64,000 nt of DNA from Chitinophaga sp. CF118 (GTDB lineage Bacteria > Bacteroidota > Bacteroidia > Chitinophagales > Chitinophagaceae). This document shows, piece after piece, positions 55,601 to 64,000 of the stretch. A model generated the notes under the pieces. That model was not told where the DNA came from. It did no database searches and was given only the letters and a program-made list of their open reading frames with translations. The first letter of the stretch is position 1. Each line of letters begins with the position of its first letter. Position numbers and translations under genes: made by a program. The DNA is taken from NCBI RefSeq assembly GCF_900112615.1, contig NZ_FOMK01000004.1, positions 744,001 through 808,000 of the forward strand, given 5' to 3'.

Positions 55601-56078
55601 TAAACAATATTCCCTCAGTTGCCTGATAGATGGCCGCTTTGGAGGAGAAGTAATGAGTGTAACCAATTCAGTGCTGGATAACTATGGGGTGAGTGAAACA
55701 AGTGCTAATGCCAGGGACAATGGTGGTGTGGATCTTAATGCTGTTTACCAGGATGGTTCCCCGTTTACCGGGAAATATGACGCACGAAAATATTACACAG
55801 CTATTGGTGGCCGTGCAGGCAGTGGAGAAATGTATTTGTATGATGCCACTAACATCCGCCTGCGTGAATTATCACTTACCTGCCAGTTACCGGTAAAGTC
55901 GAAATTTATCAACCGCATACAGGTAGGAATGATCGCAAAAAATATTTGTTTCTTTAAACTCTCTGCACCGTTCGATCCTGAAGTATCAATGAGTAGTGGT
56001 AACGGACTGCAGGGTATAGATGTATTTGGTGTATCTGCTACAAGGAGTATAGGAGCCAATGTAAGAGTAATATTTTAG
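52611..56078 (+). CDS. SusC/RagA-family transporter with STN signalling domain, locus B
   Basis: The 1155-residue protein has a signal peptide (1-31), an STN domain (about 40-110: VDVMVEIAAKSNLNFHYD, VPINKLLNMLSAQTGFDFLL), then the regulatory-like beta-sandwich (130-210), plug (about 220-360, LYIIDGVPMA, SILKGASAAALYG) and barrel ending SIGANVRVIF. The STN domain contacts FecR in the periplasm, linking import to sigma activity. The SusD partner follows after 15 nt. Confidence 0.92.
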   Translation: MKGKSYFGKVCIAASFLIMSLLTGEEALFAQVTLPSGTDNISINVKNKNIVDVMVEIAAKSNLNFHYDKATIDPTKKVTLHCDNVPINKLLNMLSAQTGFDFLLRDDKIIVGLPGSVASSEEDQQYNDAGFPKEISGQIMDSRGRPIPGVTILIKNTSKGAQSNETGSFTIEAAEGEILVFRSVGFLSREIPASSRIIDVTLQENVKELNELVVTALGFTKSTRELSYATGQLGSENFSTIKDANVINSLSGKVAGVMINRSASGIGGSARVILRGNKSTRENQPLYIIDGVPMANFTPSQPTDIWGQSSGIVGSGGRDGGDGISNINPDDIASISILKGASAAALYGSQAANGVIMITTRKGSAGKGHISFSSDFTIEKPLLLPKLQYRYAQTIMPYKDDEDSPQPGSPDSWGNPLKSPDHVKGFFNTGTTLTNALSFSGGADKTQFYLSYSNTRNKGILPINKLDRHTFNARITSNMLNNRLSLDANISFLAQNILNRPSSGLYYNALTGLYTFPRGLDFNSYKQYEYFDQTRNMPLQNWWNIHRDLGWTGQDDQQNPYWVLQRDQREESRYRSMASLALKYQIRDWVSLQMRWNFDKSYDQYELKAYAGTQQVLSPPNGRYTLEKETNTQLYTDMILTVYRKLSNQFHLQTMLGANITDVKAHDRSLISTNPTATAGLIYSNKFTVENISGNALDAQQNIEHKQLQALFGSAQLSLHNSIFLDLTGRNDWSSTFAFTPIRSKGYFYYSTGLSTILSDLIKMPSTISFAKARISYARAGNDIAAYVSRPARFNLQTIGGVTRVNFNTKAPYPGIYLKPEDNRSLEAGTEIRLLKDRISIDFTWYKNNNYQQYMEVRAPSGSGYLYYYLNLGNIQNKGIELSLSGSPVQNKQFRWVATINATINRNSVVKLSSNNIPGAGPDNYYILTDFLTNMYGSFIKEGGAWGDIYTNKELYKNEKGQYVLDDQDNLVTRNVFKKVGNPNPKLMLGWNNTISYKQYSLSCLIDGRFGGEVMSVTNSVLDNYGVSETSANARDNGGVDLNAVYQDGSPFTGKYDARKYYTAIGGRAGSGEMYLYDATNIRLRELSLTCQLPVKSKFINRIQVGMIAKNICFFKLSAPFDPEVSMSSGNGLQGIDVFGVSATRSIGANVRVIF

Positions 56079-56093
56079 GAAGAGTATCAGCTT

Positions 56094-57677
56094 ATGAATT
56101 CAACCATTATGCGTAACATAATTATTATGTGCATTGTTATTACGATGCTGCCTGGCTGTACGCGTAACTTTGAGCACATCAATACCAATCCTTATGATCT
56201 TTATGATGGTGAGTTACAGCCTGATTTCAAACTATTGGGAGATCCACTTGTACAAGCAATGCTGAATATTCTTTCGGCCAACGATGTGTCTGTGGCACAA
56301 TTACAGCAGAACCTGATGGGGGATGTATTTTCCGGTTATATGATGACACCCAATCCTTTTCAGGATAACCACAATAATATTACATACGATCTTCTCGATA
56401 ACTGGAATGATGACGCCTGGATTACTGCTTATGGAAACATAATGCCCAACTGTAAATTTGTGATGGACCGCTCCAGGGATAAATACCCCGACTTTTATGC
56501 ATGGGCACAGTTAATCAGAGTATTGGCCATGCACCGGATAAGTGATATTTACGGACCCATTATTTATACACATTATGCCATAATCAACCCCGACCACAGT
56601 ATTGATTATGATTCACAACGGGAGGCATATTACGCATTCTTCAATGACCTGGACACCGCTATCAATACGCTCAATGCGTACGCAGTAAATTCCATAAAAA
56701 TTCACTTTTCCAGCTTTGATCTTTCCTATAACGGAGATTATGCCAAATGGGTAAAACTTGCCAATACGCTCCGCCTAAGGCTGGCTATCCGCATCTCCAG
56801 GATAGACCCGGATAAAGCAAGGATTGAAGGAGAAGCCGCATTGAATCAGCGTTTAGGAATATTAAGTTCAAAAGAAGATAACTTCAACATTAATATCAGC
56901 CCTGCAACTCATCCCCTGAATGTGATCTGCAACTCCTGGAATGATATCCGTATGGGAGCACCAATGGAGTCTATACTAACCGGTTATCATGATCCACGGC
57001 TACCATACTATTTCCTGCCTGCCGATATGAAAGATACTGTGTATCGCGGGATCCGTAACGGCATTATGATTACCGGGAAAGATATGTATTCAGGCTTTTC
57101 CAGGCTCGCATTACTTCCCTCTTCAATCCAGCTGCTCACTGCAGCAGAAGCCTGGTTCCTGAAAGCTGAAGCAGCACTCTACGGATGGCGAGGAGCAGGT
57201 GATGCACAAATCAACTATGAGCAAGGAATTTATACCTCCTTCCAACAATATCATGTTACTTCCGGTTACAATAATTATATTCATAACAATTCTTTTACAG
57301 CCAGTCCTTATATAGATCCACAGAATTCCGTCAACAATGTATACAAAGGTGATCCCCATCTAAGCACTACTACTATCCGATGGGAATCGTCTGCCACAAC
57401 AGAAGAAAAACTGGAACGAATCATTATGCAAAAGTGGATCGCAATATTCCCCGACGGTCAGGAAGCATGGTCAGAATTCCGCCGCACCGGTTATCCTAAG
57501 TTATTCCCGGTAGTTATTAATCACAGCGGCGGCAAGATCCCCACAGAAACTTTTATCCGCCGGATCCCCTTTATTCAGTTCGAATATGCCACTAATGCAG
57601 CCGGTGTTAGCAGAGCTTTACTCAATTTAAATGGACCCGATAACGGGGGTACAAGATTATGGTGGGATAAACCCTGA
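56094..57677 (+). CDS. SusD/RagB-family outer-membrane lipoprotein, locus B
   Basis: The 527-residue lipoprotein has a lipobox ending LPGC at about Cys22 and the motif EHINTNPYDL shortly after, typical of the SusD_2 group. TPR-like helices and the C-terminal SEFRRTGYPKLFPV complete it. An ATG at 56109 would give a shorter signal peptide. It caps the SusC at 52611 and binds its nutrient at the surface. Confidence 0.88.
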   Translation: MNSTIMRNIIIMCIVITMLPGCTRNFEHINTNPYDLYDGELQPDFKLLGDPLVQAMLNILSANDVSVAQLQQNLMGDVFSGYMMTPNPFQDNHNNITYDLLDNWNDDAWITAYGNIMPNCKFVMDRSRDKYPDFYAWAQLIRVLAMHRISDIYGPIIYTHYAIINPDHSIDYDSQREAYYAFFNDLDTAINTLNAYAVNSIKIHFSSFDLSYNGDYAKWVKLANTLRLRLAIRISRIDPDKARIEGEAALNQRLGILSSKEDNFNINISPATHPLNVICNSWNDIRMGAPMESILTGYHDPRLPYYFLPADMKDTVYRGIRNGIMITGKDMYSGFSRLALLPSSIQLLTAAEAWFLKAEAALYGWRGAGDAQINYEQGIYTSFQQYHVTSGYNNYIHNNSFTASPYIDPQNSVNNVYKGDPHLSTTTIRWESSATTEEKLERIIMQKWIAIFPDGQEAWSEFRRTGYPKLFPVVINHSGGKIPTETFIRRIPFIQFEYATNAAGVSRALLNLNGPDNGGTRLWWDKP

Positions 57678-57962
57678 TTTATTTTTCTCTCAGCATGGTA
57701 CTTTTTTAATTTCGGTACGACACCTCATTATGCGTATTGAAGAAATACTTGCTAAGACACAAAGGGACAAAACAGTGTATCAAATATTGAGCACGTAGGG
57801 GGTTCTATTGTCCATTGTGATTACATGCTGCTTATTAACTAAAAGAAAAAATTATCGACTAACAAAAACAACAACTCTTCCCGGGAATTAATGGATATCC
57901 GAAAATATCCAACTGTAATACCTATGGTTCAACCATCTTCTAACTCTCAAAAAGCAGTATCT

Positions 57963-60900
57963 ATGAAACGTACACTACGTTTTAAAAAAGCAGGCGGCGC
58001 AGCAGGTATCATGCTGGTATTGCTGCTGGCTAATGGCACATTGACGGCCATGGTGCCAACATCTCCGTTATCATATAACGTGAGGCAACAAAGAGATATT
58101 ACCGGTACTGTACGAGATTCAAAAGGCAATCCACTGCCCGGCGTTACAGTAGCATTGAAAGGAAGTAACAAGGGTACAAAAACAGATGTAAACGGATTTT
58201 ACCGTATCGCCGCCAACCCCGAAGACGTATTGGTATTCAGTTACATTGGGCATACCCTTCAGGAAATTACTGTAGGTATAAAAGTGACTATCAGCACCAC
58301 ACTGGAAGAGAACATTAAAGGACTGGATGAACTGGTAGTAACAGCACTGGGTATACGTAAAGGAATACGTAGTACCGGTTATGCCGTATCAATTGTAGAA
58401 GGAGCAGACCTTACAAAAGCAAGAGAAATTAGTGTGGCTAATTCCCTGGAAGGACGTGTAGCCGGCGTTAACAGTACCCCTCCCGCTACCGGCCCGGGTG
58501 GTTCTTCACGTATTACAATCAGGGGTAACTCCTCTCTGAACCGTAATAACCAGCCCCTATTCGTTGTAAACGGAATCCCGATGAATAATGATAACCTGGG
58601 AGCCGCAGCTAAATATGGTGGTACAGACCTTGGTGATGGAATCTCCAGCATTAACCCCGACGATATTGATGAGATGACCGTACTGAAAGGAGGTGCAGCA
58701 TCTGCATTATATGGCCAGCGTGGCATCAATGGTGTGATCCTCATTACCACCAAATCAGGAAAGGCCGGACAACTAAACATAGAATTGAACAGCAATGTTA
58801 CAATAGATAAAGTGAACGATTTCCTGGACTTCCAGGATGTATACGGACAAGGAGTAAAAGGTACAAGACCTACAGACAAAACGTCTGCACTCAGCACCGG
58901 ATTACAAAGCTGGGGAGAAAAACTGGATGGTGCTCCTATCATCTTATTTGACGGACAGCAACATCCTTATTCCAAACAAAGCAGCCACCTGAAAGACTTC
59001 TATAAAACAGGTGCTACTTTCAGCAATACATTGTCTGTAGCAGGAGGTAGCGACAAAACGACCTATCGCTTTGCTGTGGGGGATCTGCGTGCCAATGGTA
59101 TTTATCCCAATACAAGATATTTCCGCGATAATCTGAACCTTGATCTCAACTATAAATTATCACCTCAGTGGAGTGGTCAAACCAATATTACCTACATTAA
59201 AGAGATCACAAATAATCGTTCCAACCTGAGCGATGCTCCAGGCAATGGTAACTATGGTATTGCATTCCTGCCTTCCAATGTAAAGGGCTCTTACCTGGCT
59301 CCGGGTTATGACGGACAAGGAAATGAGACCCCATATAGCAGTGACCAGTTTAGTACCAATCCATACTTTGCAGCTTATTGTTTTATGAACAATACAGGAA
59401 AAGACCGTGTGCTGGGGGTTACCAGCCTGCGCTATACACCACTTTCCTGGTTTTATGTTCAGGCCCGGGTTGCCAATGATTATTTTGGATTTAATGCCAC
59501 CTCTATTACCCCTACCGGTACTGCTTACCGCCCCAAAGGCAGTCTTGATCTGGAACGCAATCGCCAGTTCAACGAAACAAATGCCGACATCTTATTAAGC
59601 ATTAATAAATCACTGAGCAAAACATTTCAATTGAACGTGAATGCAGGTGCCAACCTGTTGAAAAAAACAGACAAGACGAATGATCTTACGGCATCTAATT
59701 TCGCATTCCCCTTTGTATACAACCCTGCTACAGCAGCTACAAAGAGCGGTACAATCACAAATGTGAGAAAAGAAATACATTCTGTATATGGTTCACTTGA
59801 ATTAGGATGGAAAAACACCCTATACCTGAACATGACAGATCGTAACGACTGGAGCACTACTTTACCGGAACTGAATAATTCATATAATTATCCTTCTGTA
59901 AATCTCTCTTATGTGTTTTCTGAAACGCTGAAGAATAACTGGTTGTACTTCGGTAAAATAAGAGCTGGTTATTCACAGGTAGGTGGAGATGCTGATGAAT
60001 ATAAAACCAAATTGTATTACAGTACACTTGGCAGTACCATCAATGGCGTATATATCGGTGATATCAGCAGTGAAATTCCCAATAGGAACCTCAAACCATT
60101 AAAAGCTAAAGAACTGGAAGCAGGTATTGAACTGAAGCTCTTTAAAAACCGCCTGTTCGCAGACTTTAGCTGGTATAATAAGCAGATATCAAATGATATC
60201 GTTGCTGCTACTGTATCACTTGGTTCCGGTTACACCACAGCTATCGTGAATGTGGGTAAACTGGAAAATAAAGGGATTGAATTACTGATAGGTGGTGTAC
60301 CTGTGCAAACAGCTAATGTAAAGTGGACCACCAGTCTGAACCTTGCCAACAATAAAAATAAAGTAATCCAGCTTGCCGAAGGACAAACATCCATGCTGGT
60401 AACAAACGGAGATTCCCGTACAGAAGCTGCTTACATCCAACAGGTGGTAGGATTGCCTTTCGGGCAAATCATGGTATATGATTTCAAACGTGATGCTAAA
60501 GGAAACCTGGTAGTGGATGCTTCAGGATTACCACAACGTACAGATGCACTGGTGGCAAAAGGATCAGGCGTAGCTCCTTTGACAGGTGGATGGAACAATG
60601 ATGTTTCCTACAGGAATTTGCATCTCTCTTTTCTCATAGACTTTAAATCAGGAGGTAATATATATTCAGGTACCAATGCAAATGCATACGGATACGGCCT
60701 GCAGAAAGAAACATTACAGGGACGTGAAGGTGGTGTAGTAGTAACCGGTGTAACAGAAGGTGGCGCTACAGCAACTAAAACAATAGATGCACAAACCTAT
60801 TATTCAAAACTGGCTACCATCTCTTCACTGCATGTATATAAAACAGATTTCATCAAGTTCAGATCAGTTAGTCTGACGTACGATTTCAACAGCACCGCGT

Positions 60901-61082
60901 TCAATAACAGAATACGGGGTATAAGCCTGTCGCTGGTAGGACGGAACCTGTTCTACATAAAGAAATCCACGCCTAACATTGATCCTGAATCCAACTACAG
61001 CAATAGCAATGCGCAGGGACTGGAATACGCCGGTTTGCCCACCAGCAAATCTTTTGGTATTAACCTGAACGTTACATTCTGA
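57963..61082 (+). CDS. SusC/RagA-family TonB-linked outer-membrane transporter, locus C
   Basis: I choose the ATG at 57963 because it opens a signal peptide (MKRTLRFKKAGGAAGIMLVL); ATGs at 57891 and 57924 add residues without export features. The order is regulatory-like domain (about 45-120), plug (about 130-260: LFVVNGIPMN, TVLKGGAASALYG) and barrel ending FGINLNVTF. There is no STN domain, so the locus lacks the direct FecR link of locus B. 1039 residues from this start. The SusD partner follows 19 nt later. Confidence 0.9.
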   Translation: MKRTLRFKKAGGAAGIMLVLLLANGTLTAMVPTSPLSYNVRQQRDITGTVRDSKGNPLPGVTVALKGSNKGTKTDVNGFYRIAANPEDVLVFSYIGHTLQEITVGIKVTISTTLEENIKGLDELVVTALGIRKGIRSTGYAVSIVEGADLTKAREISVANSLEGRVAGVNSTPPATGPGGSSRITIRGNSSLNRNNQPLFVVNGIPMNNDNLGAAAKYGGTDLGDGISSINPDDIDEMTVLKGGAASALYGQRGINGVILITTKSGKAGQLNIELNSNVTIDKVNDFLDFQDVYGQGVKGTRPTDKTSALSTGLQSWGEKLDGAPIILFDGQQHPYSKQSSHLKDFYKTGATFSNTLSVAGGSDKTTYRFAVGDLRANGIYPNTRYFRDNLNLDLNYKLSPQWSGQTNITYIKEITNNRSNLSDAPGNGNYGIAFLPSNVKGSYLAPGYDGQGNETPYSSDQFSTNPYFAAYCFMNNTGKDRVLGVTSLRYTPLSWFYVQARVANDYFGFNATSITPTGTAYRPKGSLDLERNRQFNETNADILLSINKSLSKTFQLNVNAGANLLKKTDKTNDLTASNFAFPFVYNPATAATKSGTITNVRKEIHSVYGSLELGWKNTLYLNMTDRNDWSTTLPELNNSYNYPSVNLSYVFSETLKNNWLYFGKIRAGYSQVGGDADEYKTKLYYSTLGSTINGVYIGDISSEIPNRNLKPLKAKELEAGIELKLFKNRLFADFSWYNKQISNDIVAATVSLGSGYTTAIVNVGKLENKGIELLIGGVPVQTANVKWTTSLNLANNKNKVIQLAEGQTSMLVTNGDSRTEAAYIQQVVGLPFGQIMVYDFKRDAKGNLVVDASGLPQRTDALVAKGSGVAPLTGGWNNDVSYRNLHLSFLIDFKSGGNIYSGTNANAYGYGLQKETLQGREGGVVVTGVTEGGATATKTIDAQTYYSKLATISSLHVYKTDFIKFRSVSLTYDFNSTAFNNRIRGISLSLVGRNLFYIKKSTPNIDPESNYSNSNAQGLEYAGLPTSKSFGINLNVTF

Positions 61083-61101
61083 TCATTCTAAATCTAACAA
61101 C

Positions 61102-62676
61102 ATGAAATCTCTGCATAAAATAATACTCGCTTTGTCGCTGATAGCCTTATCAGCATGTACAAAGAATTTTGATAGTATTAATACAGATCCTAGTAAAAGC
61201 AATGAAGCGAGTGGTGTACCTGAATATAATCTTTCCCGTGCACTGCTTGAATATACAGGCAACAGCGACTTTAGTTATGAAACATGGCGGGTAAATATCA
61301 TTTACTGTGCCATGATGATGCAACAGTTGTCTAATATTTCATGGTATGCGGGTGATAAGTACATGCAGAATGACGGTTGGGCCAGTTCTTATTTTGAACG
61401 TGCCTACCCCGATCAGGTAAAATATATCACTGACGTGGAACGTGTTACCAGAGGCAATCCGTATCTGACAAATCTTTATCATATCAGTCGTATTGCACGT
61501 GTAATGATCTTCCATCGCATCTCTGATATCTATGGAGATATCCCTTATTCTGAAGCTGGACTGGGTTATAGCCAGAGCAACTTTACACCTAAATACGATG
61601 CACAACAAGCGATTTATCTGGACATGATGAAAGAACTGGATGAGGCAGCGAAGGCATTGGATGGTACAAAAACAGTACCCGGAGCAGGAGACCTTATCTA
61701 TAACAAAGGTGGTTCCATTCCTGCTGTACAGGTAGTGGACCACTGGAAAAAACTCGCTTATTCCCTGATGTTGCGTTTAGGCATGCGCCTGACTAAAGTA
61801 GATCCTTCTACGGCACAAATGTGGGTAGAAAAAGCCTATCAGGGTGGTGTGTTTACCTCTAATGATGACAATGCCTACATTCTGCACGATGCTACCGGAG
61901 GAAGAACAACGGTGAACAGAGTAAGCAACATCCTTTCCGGAGAGTGGAATGCTATTAACAATGGAGGCGAGGCAAGCCTGAGCAAAACGTTTGTTGATTT
62001 CCTGCAAACCAATAACGACCCAAGGCTGAGCTATATAGCGCAGATACCTGCCACAGGCAGTACACTGCCACTGGATCAGCTGGGAATGCCAAACGGTTAT
62101 GATGCCAATGGTGAAAACAGTCCTACAGATATCAGCAAAGAACCAGGATACCCCGGCGATCTTAAACGGTATTCTGTTATCAATAAACAGAACCTGCTGA
62201 AACTGAATGGTCCTACTTTCCTGGTCACCTATGCACAGGTAGAACTGTTACTCGCAGAAGCTGCCAAAAGAGGATGGAATGTAGGTGATGCCGCTACACA
62301 CTATGGAAATGGTGTGACTGCCGCCATGCAACAATTATCACAGTACGATGCCAGCGCTACTATCAGCGGCGCAGATATACAACTTTATCTTACAGCACAT
62401 CCATATGTTGATGCTGACGGTTACAACTTAATTAATACCCAATATTGGGCTGCTTGTATTCTCGACTGGTATGAAGTATGGGCAAACTGGCGCAGAAGTG
62501 GCTATCCGCAGCTGGTACCTGTTAATTATTCAGGGAATGCCACCGGCGGACAAATTCCCCGCAGAATGCTGTATCCTTCTTCAGAAGCAGCATCCAACAG
62601 CACCCATTACCAGGAAGCTATTACAAGACAAGGAACTAATGCTTTCATGACACCAGTATGGTGGGATAAGCAGTAA
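61102..62676 (+). CDS. SusD/RagB-family outer-membrane lipoprotein, locus C
   Basis: The 524-residue lipoprotein has a signal peptide with lipobox LSAC at Cys19 and the motif DSINTDPSKSNEA near the N-terminus. It has the helical SusD_2 fold and the conserved end VWANWRRSGYPQLVPV. It pairs with the SusC at 57963. A strong terminator follows. Confidence 0.9.
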   Translation: MKSLHKIILALSLIALSACTKNFDSINTDPSKSNEASGVPEYNLSRALLEYTGNSDFSYETWRVNIIYCAMMMQQLSNISWYAGDKYMQNDGWASSYFERAYPDQVKYITDVERVTRGNPYLTNLYHISRIARVMIFHRISDIYGDIPYSEAGLGYSQSNFTPKYDAQQAIYLDMMKELDEAAKALDGTKTVPGAGDLIYNKGGSIPAVQVVDHWKKLAYSLMLRLGMRLTKVDPSTAQMWVEKAYQGGVFTSNDDNAYILHDATGGRTTVNRVSNILSGEWNAINNGGEASLSKTFVDFLQTNNDPRLSYIAQIPATGSTLPLDQLGMPNGYDANGENSPTDISKEPGYPGDLKRYSVINKQNLLKLNGPTFLVTYAQVELLLAEAAKRGWNVGDAATHYGNGVTAAMQQLSQYDASATISGADIQLYLTAHPYVDADGYNLINTQYWAACILDWYEVWANWRRSGYPQLVPVNYSGNATGGQIPRRMLYPSSEAASNSTHYQEAITRQGTNAFMTPVWWDKQ

Positions 62677-62720
62677 AATTTATATAGCCATCAATACCGC
62701 TATAAAAAGCAGCAAATGAC

Positions 62721-62752
62721 AAGCCGGACCTTTCCAGGTCCGGCTTTTTTTT
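62721..62752 (+). terminator. Terminator after SusD locus C
   Basis: A perfect 10-bp stem (AAGCCGGACC at 62721-62730 with GGTCCGGCTT at 62737-62746) runs into eight T residues. It closes the locus C transcript 45 nt past the stop. Confidence 0.85.
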
Positions 62753-62768
62753 ATTTCATAAATTTGAT

Positions 62769-62796
62769 TACTTTTGATATCGAAATGATATCAAAA
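62769..62796 (+). promoter_or_regulatory. Promoter box overlapping a palindrome before the SPFH gene
   Basis: TACTTTTG at 62769-62776 matches TAnnTTTG; a second match, TAAATTTG, lies at 62759-62766. TTTTGATATC (62772-62781) and GATATCAAAA (62787-62796) form a perfect palindrome around GAAAT that covers the box and the expected start of transcription. Its place is ideal for a repressor site, 11 nt before the ATG. Confidence 0.5.
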
Positions 62797-62807
62797 CAAA
62801 CCTTTTT

Positions 62808-63680
62808 ATGGAAAAGATCATCAAACCCTTCTCAGGCTTCCTGGCTTTTATTTTAGCCGTAATTGCCCTTCCTTTATCTGTTTTCATGTTTGCATTAATG
62901 GCACAAACAGGCTCCCTCTTCTTTCTATGGGTTGCTATACTGTGCTTTATTTCCTTTGTGCTTCTTACCAAAGGATTAATGATTGTAAACCCCAACCACT
63001 CCCGGGTACTCACCTTCTTTGGTAAATACACCGGCACAGTGAAAGAAAATGGCCTGTTATGGATAAATCCCCTGTACAAGTCGGCCAACCTTTCATTAAG
63101 GTCACAAAACCTCAATGGACAGCAGCTAAAAGTGAATGATAAACTGGGTAACCCCATCGAAATTGCCGCTGTAATCGTTTGGCGGGTTAGTGATACCTAC
63201 AAGGCCTCATTTGAGGTAGTAAACTTTCAGCAATACGTGAACATCCAGAGCGAAGCTGCTGTTCGTCACCTGGCAGTAAGCTACCCTTATGACCACATGG
63301 ATGATGATTCAGTAGAAGGTATCACCCTGCGCGGCGGCGGGGATAAAGTAAATGAAATGCTGGAACAGGAATTGAATGAGCGCCTCGCTCCTGCCGGTAT
63401 CATAGTACTGGAGGCTCGTATCAGTCACCTGGCATACGCTCCTGAAATTGCAGGTGCAATGTTACAGCGCCAGCAGGCTACAGCTATTGTATCTGCACGT
63501 GCTAAAATTGTGGAAGGTGCCGTAGGAATGGTAGAAATGGCACTGGAAAAATTATCTGAAAAGAATATCATTATACTGGACGAAGAGCGTAAAGCTGCAA
63601 TGGTATCCAATTTGCTGGTAGTACTTTGCGGTGATTCCAAAGTAACACCTGTGGTAAATACCGGGACCCTGCATCAGTAA
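62808..63680 (+). CDS. SPFH/Band 7 domain membrane protein
   Basis: The 290-residue protein begins with two close membrane helices (residues 8-62: FLAFILAVIALPLSVFMFALM, then FFLWVAILCFISFVLL), followed by the SPFH domain (about 64-250; NPNHSRVLTFFGKYTGTVKENGLLWINPL). Such proteins organise membrane microdomains. A coiled-coil C-terminus ends VVNTGTLHQ. It is co-directional with the Arc-type gene 24 nt downstream. Confidence 0.88.
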   Translation: MEKIIKPFSGFLAFILAVIALPLSVFMFALMAQTGSLFFLWVAILCFISFVLLTKGLMIVNPNHSRVLTFFGKYTGTVKENGLLWINPLYKSANLSLRSQNLNGQQLKVNDKLGNPIEIAAVIVWRVSDTYKASFEVVNFQQYVNIQSEAAVRHLAVSYPYDHMDDDSVEGITLRGGGDKVNEMLEQELNERLAPAGIIVLEARISHLAYAPEIAGAMLQRQQATAIVSARAKIVEGAVGMVEMALEKLSEKNIIILDEERKAAMVSNLLVVLCGDSKVTPVVNTGTLHQ

Positions 63681-63704
63681 TACATACCCATTAGAACATG
63701 GTAT

Positions 63705-63887
63705 ATGGCAGATAAGAAAACATTTGTAGTAAGGATAGATGCCCAGACATATGATGCCATTGAAAAATGGGCAGAAGATGAATTCAGGAGCGTGAACGGC
63801 CAGATGGAATGGCTGATTAACCGTGCATTAAAAGAGGCTGGAAGAATGGGTAAAAAAGAGAAACCTGATAAGCCGGAAAAGAAATAA
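63705..63887 (+). CDS. Arc-family ribbon-helix-helix DNA-binding protein
   Basis: The 60-residue protein begins with a strand (KKTFVVRIDAQTYDAIEKWA), continues with two helices (FRSVNGQMEWLINRALKEA), and ends in a Lys-rich tail. It matches the Arc/MetJ ribbon-helix-helix fold, which binds operators as dimers. It forms an operon with the SPFH gene, where such pairs are often seen. A regulatory or structural role is not established. Confidence 0.78.
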   Translation: MADKKTFVVRIDAQTYDAIEKWAEDEFRSVNGQMEWLINRALKEAGRMGKKEKPDKPEKK

Positions 63888-63894
63888 GATAGTA

Positions 63895-63966
63895 TAGAGA
63901 TAAAGTCATCCTTCGTTCATCCTCCGTTCAAAAACGAAGGATGAACGAAGGATGACTTTATCTCTA
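63895..63966. repeat. Large palindrome with 11-nt units at the window end
   Basis: Two 34-nt arms (63895-63928 and 63933-63966) are complementary except at one position, with a 4-nt loop. The left arm contains TCATCCTTCGT then TCATCCTCCGT, and the right arm two copies of ACGAAGGATGA. It lies 8 nt after the Arc-type gene and could act as an mRNA stem, though no T tract follows. It shares its 11-nt design, but not its sequence, with 12094-12192. Confidence 0.9.
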
Positions 63967-64000
63967 TTGGGAAAGAGCTGGTTCTATACTTTGATTGGCG

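Noticed and set aside
57730..57798. 22-codon ORF before SusC locus C
   Set aside because: Too short, no starvation-codon run and no terminator after it, so it does not look like a leader peptide.

Overview
The window looks like chromosome of a Bacteroidota bacterium, most likely a Chitinophaga-type member of the Chitinophagaceae. The reasons are three SusC/SusD outer-membrane pairs, a type IX secretion (gliding-type) sorting domain, ECF sigma/FecR surface signalling, chitinolytic-type GH20, and repeated matches to the Bacteroidota promoter (TTTG, about 19 nt, TAnnTTTG) in place of the E. coli form. No rRNA, tRNA, CRISPR, phage or intact IS was found.

Layout. 1-4.9 kb: the end of an ECF sigma gene followed by an unusual anti-sigma-like/HtrA protease fusion, a carboxypeptidase-regulatory-domain protein, a CsbD/lmo0937 stress pair, an aldose epimerase, a relic ORF and a small Lys-Gly-Asp repeat protein. 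4.9-9.9 kb: xylose catabolism (xylA, xylB, a sodium/sugar symporter) with a perfect palindrome at the symporter promoter. 9.9-12 kb: an FAD oxidoreductase and a quinone-type dehydrogenase in one operon. 12.3-20.3 kb: the branched-chain amino acid operon (ilvE, then ilvD-ilvB-ilvN-ilvC-ilvA), preceded by an unannotated 37-residue leader peptide rich in Leu/Val/Ile codons and a terminator. 20.5-29.5 kb: nucleotidyltransferase, GH20 hexosaminidase, ACC-deaminase-like enzyme, lipB, rluD-type synthase, and a T9SS-sorted repeat protein. 29.7-36.2 kb: two duplicated sigma/anti-sigma pairs, peptide deformylase, RuvX, a UbiA-family prenyltransferase and a TrmH-type methylase. 36.3-42.2 kb: mutS and a cluster of two cytochrome c/copper monooxygenase-like proteins plus a redoxin. 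42.5-49.5 kb: a SusC/SusD pair with a LacI regulator and a 1.1 kb non-coding gap. 49.8-62.7 kb: an AraC regulator, then sigma-FecR-SusC(STN)-SusD and another SusC-SusD pair. 62.8-64 kb: an SPFH protein with an Arc-type DNA-binding protein.

The most notable signal is the candidate transcription attenuator in front of ilvE (about 20117-20301): a leader peptide with nine consecutive branched-chain codons very like E. coli IlvL, an antiterminator candidate overlapping its stop codon, and a 12-bp terminator ending 39 nt before ilvE. The second is a pair of large palindromes (12094-12192 and 63895-63966) whose arms are both built from 11-nt tandem units of unrelated sequence. Other points of interest are the protease fusion at 565-1662, the copper monooxygenase/redoxin cluster, palindromic candidate operators at the symporter and SPFH promoters, and a 13-bp inverted repeat resembling the ends of a miniature mobile element.

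All calls are from reading the sequence alone. No database search was run, so family names rest on recognised motifs and lengths.
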